Of a stretch of DNA of 31,918 bases, positions 1-7,163 are shown in pieces; positions within the stretch are counted from its first letter, which is position 1; the number at the start of each line of letters is the position of its first letter. Below the pieces are notes generated by a model. The model did no database searches. It was given only the letters and a program-made list of their open reading frames with translations, and was not told the origin of the DNA. Position numbers and translations under genes: made by a program. This DNA is from Nanobdellota archaeon. GTDB lineage: Archaea > Nanobdellota > Nanobdellia > Parvarchaeales > Parvarchaeaceae. The stretch is from contig JAKATQ010000002.1 in assembly GCA_021818665.1 (NCBI GenBank), positions 1-31,918 on the forward strand. The letters run 5' to 3'.

Positions 1-797
1 ATCTCGGTAAGATTTGCATACTCGCTTTTCTTTTCCTCGTAAAACTTGCGCTCGCTTTCAATCTGTTTTTTGCGGATCTGCTCGTTCGCGAGTGAGTCCT
101 CCAGACGCCTCAACGATTTTTCGGCGTCCCCGTTCGCGAGCTCCAGGGTCGCTATGCGGCTCTCTATCTTTATAATTTCGTTTTCATCTTCTATTATCGC
201 TGCACTTGCTTCTGCCTTTTCTATGTCCGTGCCAATCGTTGATACAACGTCTTTTAGACCATCGAACGCGTCTGCATATTTGTTCAATTGCAGCAGCCTG
301 TCGATATGCGTCTGTTTTTTTTGGTCGCTTTCTAAAATGAGGTCCTTAAGTTCGTCTTGTTTTATATAAGTTATGGCTTCGAACATCTTTATCGGCTCCG
401 AGGAATCTATTTTGAGTACTCTTAGGACATAGTCGTTCAGGTCAGATGCACGGTTTTGCAAGTCGACAGGACGATCATCCTTAGATACGGTGTTCAAGGA
501 ATCGTCGTTCCTTACGCTATCATTGACTCGTTTAATGCCGCGCCTTATGCTGTACTCTGAACCGTCTTCTTCGAATCTTAATGTTACCGTGCCCTTTGAC
601 GCGCCGTTCCTCAGAAGGAACCTAGTCGTACCTTTACTTTCATCTATCTGTCCGAATAGAGCATATTGTACGCCCATGAGAATCGACGACTTTCCGCTGC
701 CAGTGTTCCCGGTTATGACGTTTATGCCGTTACTGAATGATATACGAGTGTTCCCATGACTCCTTATGTTGTTCAACTCAATCTCTTTTATTATCAT
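1..797 (-). CDS. rad50: DNA double-strand break repair ATPase Rad50 (N-terminal part, runs off the window)
   Basis: This is the ATP-binding partner of Mre11 in the complex that tethers and processes DNA ends. The frame is open from the ATG at 797 to the window edge, about 265 residues. It begins MIIKEIELNNIRSHG, followed by a Walker A loop GNTGSGKS at about residues 30-37. The last visible residues, rich in E, K, R and S, are the start of the long coiled coil, so the zinc hook and the Walker B half lie outside the window. The ATG overlaps the end of mre11 by 20 bases (778-797), which fixes the start and indicates translational coupling. Rad50 usually has 850-900 residues, so roughly a third is seen. 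Identification rests on the N-terminal motif and the mre11 linkage. Confidence 0.93.
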   Translation of the reverse strand, partial: MIIKEIELNNIRSHGNTRISFSNGINVITGNTGSGKSSILMGVQYALFGQIDESKGTTRFLLRNGASKGTVTLRFEEDGSEYSIRRGIKRVNDSVRNDDSLNTVSKDDRPVDLQNRASDLNDYVLRVLKIDSSEPIKMFEAITYIKQDELKDLILESDQKKQTHIDRLLQLNKYADAFDGLKDVVSTIGTDIEKAEASAAIIEDENEIIKIESRIATLELANGDAEKSLRRLEDSLANEQIRKKQIESERKFYEEKKSEYANLTE

Positions 798-1959
798 ACT
801 TAGTGAACATCTCCTTGGCCGTCTTTATTATCGAGTCCTCTCCCATACCGCGCTCTACGGCATCTATGAGGAACCTGGCAAGTTTTACATCATCCTCCTT
901 GTATCCTCTCTTGAGCAAGAATTCTTTCTCTATCTTCTCTAGGTCGTTCTCCTTTATGTCTACCTTCACGTCGTTTTTATCCGTGAGTCTGCTGGAATTT
1001 ATGCTTACATATGAATACCCCAGATCCAACGCGCTGCGCTTGACAAATGCGAGGTTCAGGTCGCTCCTGGTGCCATATATGCGACCATACAGTCTTAAGA
1101 CGAGAAGGCTGCCATCACTCTTTTTTAGCTTTGACAGCATCTCGGATTCTATCGCCTGTGGTGTCTTACCGTTCGCGTCTATCTCGTGCACTTCTTTTTT
1201 TCGCGTGTCAAATACGAAATAATCGGTCTTCTTTATCCCGGACTCGTCATAGTCCACGATGTAACAGCCTCTGTTCGAATTGTCCACCATCTCTTTTTCG
1301 TCACAGTATTCCGTGGAACCAGGGTACTGAATGACGCCTTTGCCGTATGGTATCCCATCTTTGTGACCGTGCCAGTGGCCAGCCGCGTAGTAATCGAAGT
1401 CCTTTGGTAGGCTGTCGGTATCCAAATCCTTGAATTGCTCCCCAAGAGAAGATATCGTGTGGTGGAACGCGAATATTTTTATCCACGGGCGCCCGTCGAT
1501 GTTTATTCGGAGGCGTTTGAAGATGCCGTCCTCGACGTTGCTCCTCTTCCCCGCGACCCCGCAGAGAAAAGCGTTCTTATAGGTCTCTCCGCCAAGCGTG
1601 AAGCTTTCGCCGTCATTCGAAACGTACCTCTTTGAATTGAGATTCGTCAAAAGGCCGTTCCTGTCGAACAGCTCTATTATGCTGTTTTCCTCCCCGATGC
1701 CAACATCGTGCGAACCGGGTATCACGAACAGTCTGATTCCGACCTGTTTAAGACGGTTGAGCTGGTCCGTGACGAACAATAGAGACTCGAGCGAAGGACT
1801 GCCTTCATTGAAGAGGTCGCCAGAGTGTACGATGAAGTCGACGCGTTCTTTTATCGCAAGGTCTATGAACTGCCTGAAGACATCCTTGAAATCCTCGTTC
1901 CTTGTCCGGCTCTTGTACACATTGCCTATGTGAGTGTCTCCGACGTGTATGAAGCGCAT
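778..1959 (-). CDS. mre11: DNA double-strand break repair nuclease Mre11
   Basis: This 393-residue protein is a calcineurin-type metallophosphoesterase acting as a manganese-dependent exo/endonuclease on DNA ends with Rad50. Motifs in order are GDTH (D8, H10), SGDLF (D48), PGSHD (83-85), FAFHHT (H166/H167) and AGHWHGH (H195, H197). The C-terminal part, from about residue 260, matches the capping and Rad50-binding region only by position and length. The third motif is GSHD, not the common GNHD, so the metal-binding Asn is Ser here. The start at 1959 gives the canonical MRFIHVGD beginning. The gene reads into rad50 with a 20-base overlap. The herA and nurA genes often linked to this pair in archaea are not beside it. 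Confidence 0.95.
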   Translation of the reverse strand: MRFIHVGDTHIGNVYKSRTRNEDFKDVFRQFIDLAIKERVDFIVHSGDLFNEGSPSLESLLFVTDQLNRLKQVGIRLFVIPGSHDVGIGEENSIIELFDRNGLLTNLNSKRYVSNDGESFTLGGETYKNAFLCGVAGKRSNVEDGIFKRLRINIDGRPWIKIFAFHHTISSLGEQFKDLDTDSLPKDFDYYAAGHWHGHKDGIPYGKGVIQYPGSTEYCDEKEMVDNSNRGCYIVDYDESGIKKTDYFVFDTRKKEVHEIDANGKTPQAIESEMLSKLKKSDGSLLVLRLYGRIYGTRSDLNLAFVKRSALDLGYSYVSINSSRLTDKNDVKVDIKENDLEKIEKEFLLKRGYKEDDVKLARFLIDAVERGMGEDSIIKTAKEMFTKYDNKRD

Positions 1960-2033
1960 ATTATGACAAGTTTATATCTTTTGCAATCAATACTATTAAG
2001 TATGTCCCAGATTTAAATACGAATCATGACAAT

Positions 2034-2441
2034 ATGAAAAAAAAGTTTGTTTACAACGAGACGGTAAGAATCTACGACACGGACGCCCAGGGCATAGTCC
2101 ATTATGCCGGCTACTATAGATTCTTTACCGATGCGCTCGAGCAGTTCATATGGGACAAGCTCGATGGCAAATATCCACTCGTGAACGAACGTACATGGTT
2201 CGTGGTCGTGGAATCGAGCGCAAAGTACCACGCGTCCGCACGGCTGGGCGACAAGCTATCAATATCTCTGGTGCCGTCACAGCTCTCCGATAAGGCGGTA
2301 CGTTTCGATTTCGTCATCCACAGGAAAACGGAACTTATATGTGACGGCTATATAACACAGGTCGCGATAGACAGGGAAAAGTGGAAGGCTACGGCCATAC
2401 CAAAGAGCGTCATCGAAAGCCTTTTTCAAAAGAAGTCCTGA
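2034..2441 (+). CDS. Hotdog-fold acyl-CoA thioesterase (4HBT/YbgC-like)
   Basis: The 135-residue product has the 4-hydroxybenzoyl-CoA thioesterase signature near its N terminus: YDTDAQGIVHYAGYY at about residues 14-28, with the Asp of the DAQG segment in the usual catalytic place, then a long helix FFTDALEQF. The family hydrolyses acyl-CoA thioesters in the cytoplasm as a tetramer; the substrate cannot be read from sequence. The gene diverges from mre11 across about 75 bases. Its 3' end overlaps the convergent rnhB gene by 16 bases (2426-2441). A TTTAAATA box at 2012-2019 is closer to the ATG than at other genes here, so the promoter is uncertain. Confidence 0.85.
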   Translation: MKKKFVYNETVRIYDTDAQGIVHYAGYYRFFTDALEQFIWDKLDGKYPLVNERTWFVVVESSAKYHASARLGDKLSISLVPSQLSDKAVRFDFVIHRKTELICDGYITQVAIDREKWKATAIPKSVIESLFQKKS

Positions 2442-3082
2442 AGGTCCTCGTTCTGCAGGTTCTTTACCGTCATCCACGTCCTGCGTATGTGCTTTTTGAA
2501 CTTCTCATCGGAGAGTAGCCCTTTTCGTTTAAGTTCATTCAGAAACTCAACGGTCTTAGGGTCGGATGGATATCCGCTGCCGAAATCATGACCGAGCTCT
2601 TTCTTTATCTCTGCGACAGCCCTCTCTCTCGCGGCTTTCGCAAGGATGGACGCGGCGGACACCTCTACATAGTTCTTATCCGCATAATTCTCTACGATCA
2701 AGTCCCTGTCTGGTAATCTTTTCTGCACATAGTCTTTTATCTTTTTGGTATTAGCACTTGGACTGTCGATGATGACGGTCCTGCCGTCTAGATTCTTGGC
2801 TATATCACACATCGCATCCAACTCTAGGTAGTTAAGGTTCGTATTGCCGGCGTATCTGCTGTCGATGTACTCCGGACTAAGCTCTTTGAGCTCGTATCCA
2901 GAGCATTTTGAGGTTATCAGTTTTTCAAGGATAAATATTCTGCGTATCGACAGGAGCTTGGAGTCTTTTACACCGGCTACCTTGAAACGCGAAGCGGTGT
3001 CCTCATCGGCGCTGACGCCGGCAACCATAAGCGGGCCTATCACTGGCCCCCTACCAGCCTCGTCTATGCCTATTCTATTCAT
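2426..3082 (-). CDS. rnhB: Ribonuclease HII
   Basis: The enzyme cleaves the RNA strand of RNA:DNA hybrids and nicks DNA at embedded ribonucleotides. The 218-residue sequence opens with the type 2 signature GIDEAGRGPVIGP, carrying D7 and E8. The other carboxylates are D106 (IDSPS) and D135 (YADKN) just before the conserved VSAASILAKAARERA helix. Length is normal for archaeal RNase HII. The ATG at 3082 lies inside the end of the upstream Dph2-like gene (8-base overlap), so the two are probably co-transcribed. The 3' end overlaps the convergent thioesterase gene by 16 bases. Confidence 0.96.
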   Translation of the reverse strand: MNRIGIDEAGRGPVIGPLMVAGVSADEDTASRFKVAGVKDSKLLSIRRIFILEKLITSKCSGYELKELSPEYIDSRYAGNTNLNYLELDAMCDIAKNLDGRTVIIDSPSANTKKIKDYVQKRLPDRDLIVENYADKNYVEVSAASILAKAARERAVAEIKKELGHDFGSGYPSDPKTVEFLNELKRKGLLSDEKFKKHIRRTWMTVKNLQNEDLQDFF

Positions 3083-3422
3083 TTTTTATCATGTCCGGCT
3101 TCTTTGTCTCGTCTGCGCGGAACCTGGCGTGCCCGAACTGTATGATGCTCTTTATGCCCAGCTTTTCCAGACCGGTCGGCACATCGCACGCTCCATACGT
3201 GCTACCACCCCAGATATAAACATCAACGCCGGCGCCTTCGCTGAGCGCATCGGCTATGTCCAGGACATGAAGCTTGAAGCCGTCAGGGACCTGTATAGCG
3301 ACTTTGTCGTATCCCTTCTTTTTTATGTCACTTATTATGCTGTCGAAATCTATGTCGTACTTTTCAGTAAGATAAGCAAGGCCTTCGTTATACGTCTTTT
3401 TTTCCATCTTGTCTACCTGCAC
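3075..3422 (-). CDS. Stand-alone Dph2-like N-terminal domain (truncated diphthamide synthase homologue)
   Basis: The 115 residues resemble only the first domain of Dph2, the radical-SAM-like iron-sulfur enzyme that moves the 3-amino-3-carboxypropyl group to the EF-2 histidine. Visible landmarks are the helix DSIISDIKKKGYDKVAIQ, the PDGFK loop, STYGACDV carrying the first cluster cysteine, and IQFGHARF. Family members have about 330 residues in three related domains, each giving one cysteine. Here the frame stops after domain one, and rnhB begins within 8 bases, so the other two cysteines are missing from this locus. A TATA-like GTTATAAA (3443-3450, minus strand) lies about 25 bases before the GTG at 3422; an ATG at 3407 is the alternative start. 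It could be a decayed gene or a domain with a new role. Confidence 0.72.
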   Translation of the reverse strand: MQVDKMEKKTYNEGLAYLTEKYDIDFDSIISDIKKKGYDKVAIQVPDGFKLHVLDIADALSEGAGVDVYIWGGSTYGACDVPTGLEKLGIKSIIQFGHARFRADETKKPDMIKNE

Positions 3423-3480
3423 TTAATCTTGCATTGTACGCATTTATAACGTTTTATTGTTTATAAATAACCGACGTTGT

Positions 3481-4146
3481 ATGGGCGCAAATAAGATAAC
3501 CAAAGTCATCAGAAAACTAGATCTTCTGTACGGCTTCAAGCCGAAACGAGATAGACCGTTCGATATACTCGTGCACGGAATACTGTCGGCGAGGACCAAG
3601 GACGAGACTACATTCCCGGCGCAATACAGGCTACTTAGAGCCGCAAGTACGCCAGATAAGATGTCGAGACTTAGCATAAAACGCATAGAAAGACTGATAT
3701 ATCCGGTAGGATTCTACAAGACGAAGGCAAGGCACATAAAAGATACGTGCAAGTTACTGCTGACAGCGTTCGGCGGAAAGGTACCGCGCACGAAAGAAGA
3801 ACTAATGAAACTATCGGGGGTTGGGCCTAAAGTCGCTAGCCTTGTGCTGGTGTGGGGTTTTGGCGTGCCCGTAATCCCGGTAGACACGCACGTGAACCGA
3901 ATATCCCAGCGCCTTGGAATCGTGCCGATAGGTACGAAGCCGGAAAAGACGCAGGAAGTACTAGAAAGAGCATTATCGCCATCGCTCACTACGGTTGCGA
4001 ATAAGGTGCTGGTGAAGTTCGGCAAGACGATTTGCAGACCTATCGGACCCCACTGTTACGAATGTCCGGTTTACACCTATTGCGCCTTCGATAAAAAGGC
4101 GTATTACAGACAACGTTTTACGAGTAAGCAGGACAACACTTATTAA
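3481..4146 (+). CDS. nth: Endonuclease III-type DNA glycosylase/AP lyase
   Basis: This base-excision repair enzyme removes oxidised pyrimidines and cuts the abasic site. From the ATG at 3481 it has 221 residues. The helix-hairpin-helix LSGVGPKVASLVL carries the Schiff-base lysine K117, and VDTHVNR carries the catalytic aspartate D135. The C-terminal four-cysteine cluster loop, C185-x6-C192-x2-C195-x5-C201, would bind [4Fe-4S]. The frame extends upstream to a TTG at 3457, but those residues are inside the AT-rich promoter. The gene diverges from the Dph2-like gene and runs directly into the next gene, whose GTG follows the stop codon with no gap. Confidence 0.95.
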   Translation: MGANKITKVIRKLDLLYGFKPKRDRPFDILVHGILSARTKDETTFPAQYRLLRAASTPDKMSRLSIKRIERLIYPVGFYKTKARHIKDTCKLLLTAFGGKVPRTKEELMKLSGVGPKVASLVLVWGFGVPVIPVDTHVNRISQRLGIVPIGTKPEKTQEVLERALSPSLTTVANKVLVKFGKTICRPIGPHCYECPVYTYCAFDKKAYYRQRFTSKQDNTY

Positions 4147-4947
4147 GTGACTCGCAGTATAATTGATATGTCATATCGGGCATCTCGGACCATAGTCTTA
4201 AAAGCGATAGCGGCCGCGTTTGCTGATATCAGCAGGCCTCTAGCAAGCCTATCACTTTTGCTGATGGTAGTATCGCTTTTCCTGGTCTTTTATGTAGGTA
4301 TATATGCCGCCCTGGGCGTGGCTATAGGAAACACGGACTATTTCGTTACCAGTGGGACAATAGCTACAGCATTAGCACTGTTCATGGTCGGGTTCCTTCT
4401 GATGTTCTTTTTCCTAAACGTAGAGTTAAGGCTGAAAGATCTGGTATACAGTCGGCGACCCTTCAAGAGCTCGGAGGCCCTTTTAGCCGCAATCGTGACA
4501 TACCCGCAATTTTTAGTCTCCACGGTGCTGGAAGCCTTTGTCATAATCGGAGGGTTATTCTTACTCATAGTGCCAGGTCTTTATTTCGGGGCCAGAACGA
4601 TGTTCTTCAACATATCGAATGCTCAGGAGAGACTTAATCTGGCGTCTTCTCTCAGACGCTCAATGGACGTCGGAAAACAGCATATATGGCTTTGTTTGGA
4701 ACTGATTTTGATATATATAATCGCATATGGAGTAACCGCTTACCTGCTGTTCAATTTTGGCTTAGGCCTAGGTACGCTCGCCATCTATCTGATAATGATA
4801 ACGGTCCTGTCTTTGCTGTCAAGCACATATACTTTAGCCGCTTACAATCTGTTTTCGTTTTTCAAGAATCAGGGAGAACGACAAACAGGTTCTATTCTAT
4901 ATCGTAAGGTCCTGGGCGCGGAGAATCGCGGAAAATACGTGCAATAG
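4147..4947 (+). CDS. Polytopic membrane protein of unknown function
   Basis: The product has 266 residues and about five hydrophobic segments, roughly at 33-60, 67-95, 115-145, 175-200 and 203-228, ending in a polar tail of about 30 residues. A segment reading IVPGLYFGARTMFF after the third hydrophobic stretch resembles the loop found in YciC/DUF975-like and glycerophosphodiesterase-membrane-domain proteins. That is a weak resemblance and I do not assign a function. The GTG at 4147 abuts the nth stop codon; an in-frame ATG at 4168 is the other candidate start. It is probably co-transcribed with nth. Confidence 0.7.
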   Translation: MTRSIIDMSYRASRTIVLKAIAAAFADISRPLASLSLLLMVVSLFLVFYVGIYAALGVAIGNTDYFVTSGTIATALALFMVGFLLMFFFLNVELRLKDLVYSRRPFKSSEALLAAIVTYPQFLVSTVLEAFVIIGGLFLLIVPGLYFGARTMFFNISNAQERLNLASSLRRSMDVGKQHIWLCLELILIYIIAYGVTAYLLFNFGLGLGTLAIYLIMITVLSLLSSTYTLAAYNLFSFFKNQGERQTGSILYRKVLGAENRGKYVQ

Positions 4948-5443
4948 GCTGAAATGCCGTTCGCATGGCGTCAGGTGATAGCTCTTATTAATGATGTCTA
5001 AACCTAATTCCCATATGTCTAAAAACCCTGAAAAAGCGTAGATGGCCGGCATACCATTATGCAGTCCATCAGATACTTTGCCAATTCTCCGCTTGTATTA
5101 GTATCCCTTTGAGGACCTATTTAATAGATTCTCTTCGTCATCTTTTGAAAGTCTTCCAAATAGCCCCGTTCTTTTTACCATTGCACTTATGGGGATAATC
5201 CCTAGACGAAGTTTATTTATCTCTCAGCGCAGCGTGAAATAATCGCAAGTTGGTCATATAAAGCCATAACACCGATGCAGCGATAGACATTTTTGATGCA
5301 TTTTGTTTTATAGACTGGTTTAAGAAGCTAATCGGCCAAAAACGACTTTGTCGCCTACTAAGCGGAAAGCGGAGAGAAAGCTTTATATACTACTAAATTC
5401 TCCTAAAATAGTTATAAAATCGTTTCGGCGTGAGGTTCCCTGC
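4948..5443. other. Gap between the membrane protein gene and rpoH; possible decayed minus-strand gene
   Basis: No intact gene over 60 codons is visible in these 496 bases. On the minus strand an ATG at 5181 opens a 27-codon frame ending in TAA at 5100-5098. The same frame then stays open for 66 more codons to a TAG at 4899-4897, with a protein-like mixture of residues. An AT-rich ATAAATAAAC (5211-5220, minus strand) sits about 34 bases before the ATG. This could be a small ORF, a broken gene, or chance. The right half carries rpoH promoter elements. I found no convincing structured RNA, repeat or terminator. Confidence 0.5.
5412..5419 (+). promoter_or_regulatory. Probable TATA box of the rpo operon
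   Basis: TTATAAAA lies about 28 bases before the TTG proposed as the rpoH start, the spacing expected for transcription beginning at or next to the start codon. A second AT-rich box, CTTTATATAC near 5380-5389, could drive a transcript with a short leader. It is the only clear promoter for the rpo-rps7 genes, whose later junctions are overlapping or only a few bases apart. Confidence 0.55.
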
Positions 5444-5677
5444 TTGGATATAGATGTATTTAACAGTCGCTTGTCTCCTAAGTATAAAATCATGAAGACT
5501 GAAGAGGTTGACGCTCTTCTAGCCAAATTTAAGATAGTCACAAGAGACCTTCCGAAGATAAAGCTAAACGACCCTGCCGCGGTAAAGATAAATGCAAATG
5601 AAGGCGACGTTTTGGAGATAACACGTAACAGTAAAACGGCTGGGGAATCTAAATATTACCGTTTTGTAGTCAAATAA
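5444..5677 (+). CDS. rpoH: DNA-directed RNA polymerase subunit H (Rpb5 C-terminal homologue)
   Basis: This small archaeal polymerase subunit forms part of the lower jaw and binds the A subunits. From a TTG at 5444 the product has 77 residues, matching the family length. Family marks are RLSPKYKIMKTEEVDALL, then DLPKIKLNDPAAVKI, then the strand-turn segment GDVLEITRNSKTAGESKYYRFVV. The frame is open back to 5348, but the extra 32 residues have no RpoH counterpart and overlap the promoter. An ATG at 5492 would remove conserved sequence. TTG 5444 is therefore preferred, supported by the TATA box about 28 bases upstream. It heads the polymerase operon, 7 bases before rpoB''. Confidence 0.9.
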   Translation: MDIDVFNSRLSPKYKIMKTEEVDALLAKFKIVTRDLPKIKLNDPAAVKINANEGDVLEITRNSKTAGESKYYRFVVK

Positions 5678-5684
5678 ACACTTT

Positions 5685-7163
5685 ATGGATAAACTTGCGA
5701 GCGATAGGTTGTTAGAGGCGGCGATAAAATCGAATGACATAGCTGCCCATCATATTTCTTCATTTGAGTATTTTATAGAGCAGGGCCTCCAGAAGATAGT
5801 CGACAGCGAATCCCTAATCGAACCAGTGATAAAACCGGCAGGAGTCACAGAATTCAAGATAAAACTTGGCAAGATAACTGTAGGGAGACCAGACATATTG
5901 GAATCTGACAGCATCCTTCGGCCCATAACTCCAATGGAGGCCAGGATAAGGGACTTAACATACGATGCTCCGATGGTCCTGTCTGTGTCTTATATCGCCG
6001 ACAAGAAAGTCAAAAAGGAGGAGGACGTACCGATCGGAAGGATACCTATAGTCGTCAAATCTAAGTTCTGTAATCTCAGCGGGCTTTCTCCTGAAGAGTT
6101 GGTGAAATTGAAAGAGGACCCGAACGATCCTGGAGGTTATTTCATAATAAACGGCACCGAGCGAATAATAATAACCACAGAAGACCTCGCTCCAAACAAC
6201 TTACTGATAAGCAAAGAGAATCAGGAGGGGTTCTTGTATTCCGTAAAGATATTCGCCGATGCCGATAACATAAAAGTCCCACACTCTATACAACTGTCAA
6301 ATAGCAACTTGCTCTACATAACCTTTGGGAAGCTCAAAAAAATCCCGTTAGTAGTGCTGCTCAAAGCTCTTGGTTTCACCGGCGAGACTGAACTGGTCAA
6401 CAAGATAAGCAAAGGCGATGAAGACTTGGAGAACACGATAGACATAAATCTAGTAGCGTTCGATGTCAACTCGACTAAAGATGCGCTCGACTATATAGGC
6501 AAATCGCTCCACTCCATACACTCGGTAGAGACCGCGGAAACAAATATTGATTCGCTTCTTTTACCATTCCTCGGGAGAGACCCAGAATCTCGTAAGCTCA
6601 AGGGAGAATATCTCATGTACGCAGTCTCCAGACTGCTATCTTACTCACTGGATAAAAAGGAAGTCGATAAGGACCACTATTCCAACAAGAGACTTCACGC
6701 AGAGAACTACAACCTTGATATGCTGTTTAGATTCGTATTCAAACAAGTATTGAACGACGCGAAGTATAACTTTGAACGCGGCATAAAGAAAGACAAGGAA
6801 CCGCCACCGAGATACATATTCACGTCCGATCAACTTACGTCGAGACTTAAGTCTTCGCTCGCTACCGGACAATGGGTCGGTGGAAGAGTCGGGATAACTC
6901 AGCACTTGGATAGAAGAAGCTTCCCGTCCACCGTATCTCACTTAAGGAAAGTAGAGTCGCTGCTCACTTCGAACAGGGAAAACTACAAGGCCAGAGACTT
7001 GCATGGAACCCATTTCGGTAGATTCTGTGCGGTAGAGACTCCTGAAGGTCCAAAGATAGGACTTACGAAGAATCTCGCCTTGCTTGCGAAGATATCCGAA
7101 GAGACCTCTGACTTCGCTGAAATCATAAGTAAGCTTAAGGGATATGGGGTAAAAACCGTATGA
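5685..7163 (+). CDS. rpoB2: DNA-directed RNA polymerase subunit B'' (N-terminal half of B/Rpb2)
   Basis: The 492 residues correspond to the protrusion, lobe and fork region of the second-largest polymerase subunit. Recognisable blocks are RPITPMEARIRDLTYDAPM in the protrusion, GGYFIINGTERIIITTEDLAPN, and the fork block WVGGRVGITQHLDRRSFPS followed by RDLHGTHFGRFCAVETPEGPKIGLTKNLAL near the end. The B subunit is split just after this block, as in methanogens, halophiles and several DPANN archaea. Its TGA overlaps the ATG of rpoB' (ATGA at 7160-7163), implying coupled translation that would give equal amounts of the two halves. Confidence 0.97.
   Translation: MDKLASDRLLEAAIKSNDIAAHHISSFEYFIEQGLQKIVDSESLIEPVIKPAGVTEFKIKLGKITVGRPDILESDSILRPITPMEARIRDLTYDAPMVLSVSYIADKKVKKEEDVPIGRIPIVVKSKFCNLSGLSPEELVKLKEDPNDPGGYFIINGTERIIITTEDLAPNNLLISKENQEGFLYSVKIFADADNIKVPHSIQLSNSNLLYITFGKLKKIPLVVLLKALGFTGETELVNKISKGDEDLENTIDINLVAFDVNSTKDALDYIGKSLHSIHSVETAETNIDSLLLPFLGRDPESRKLKGEYLMYAVSRLLSYSLDKKEVDKDHYSNKRLHAENYNLDMLFRFVFKQVLNDAKYNFERGIKKDKEPPPRYIFTSDQLTSRLKSSLATGQWVGGRVGITQHLDRRSFPSTVSHLRKVESLLTSNRENYKARDLHGTHFGRFCAVETPEGPKIGLTKNLALLAKISEETSDFAEIISKLKGYGVKTV

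Noticed and set aside
737..1222. 161-codon plus-strand open frame opposite mre11
   Set aside because: It is a Ser/Leu/Phe-rich shadow of the mre11 and rad50 genes with no family resemblance.
4985..5032. ATGATG...CTGA pair in the 4948-5443 gap, suggesting a C/D box RNA
   Set aside because: The C box is imperfect, only one D box is present, and there is no terminal stem.
5348..5443. Upstream extension of rpoH to 5348
   Set aside because: The 32 extra residues match nothing in RpoH and lie over TATA-like sequence; the TTG at 5444 gives the family length.
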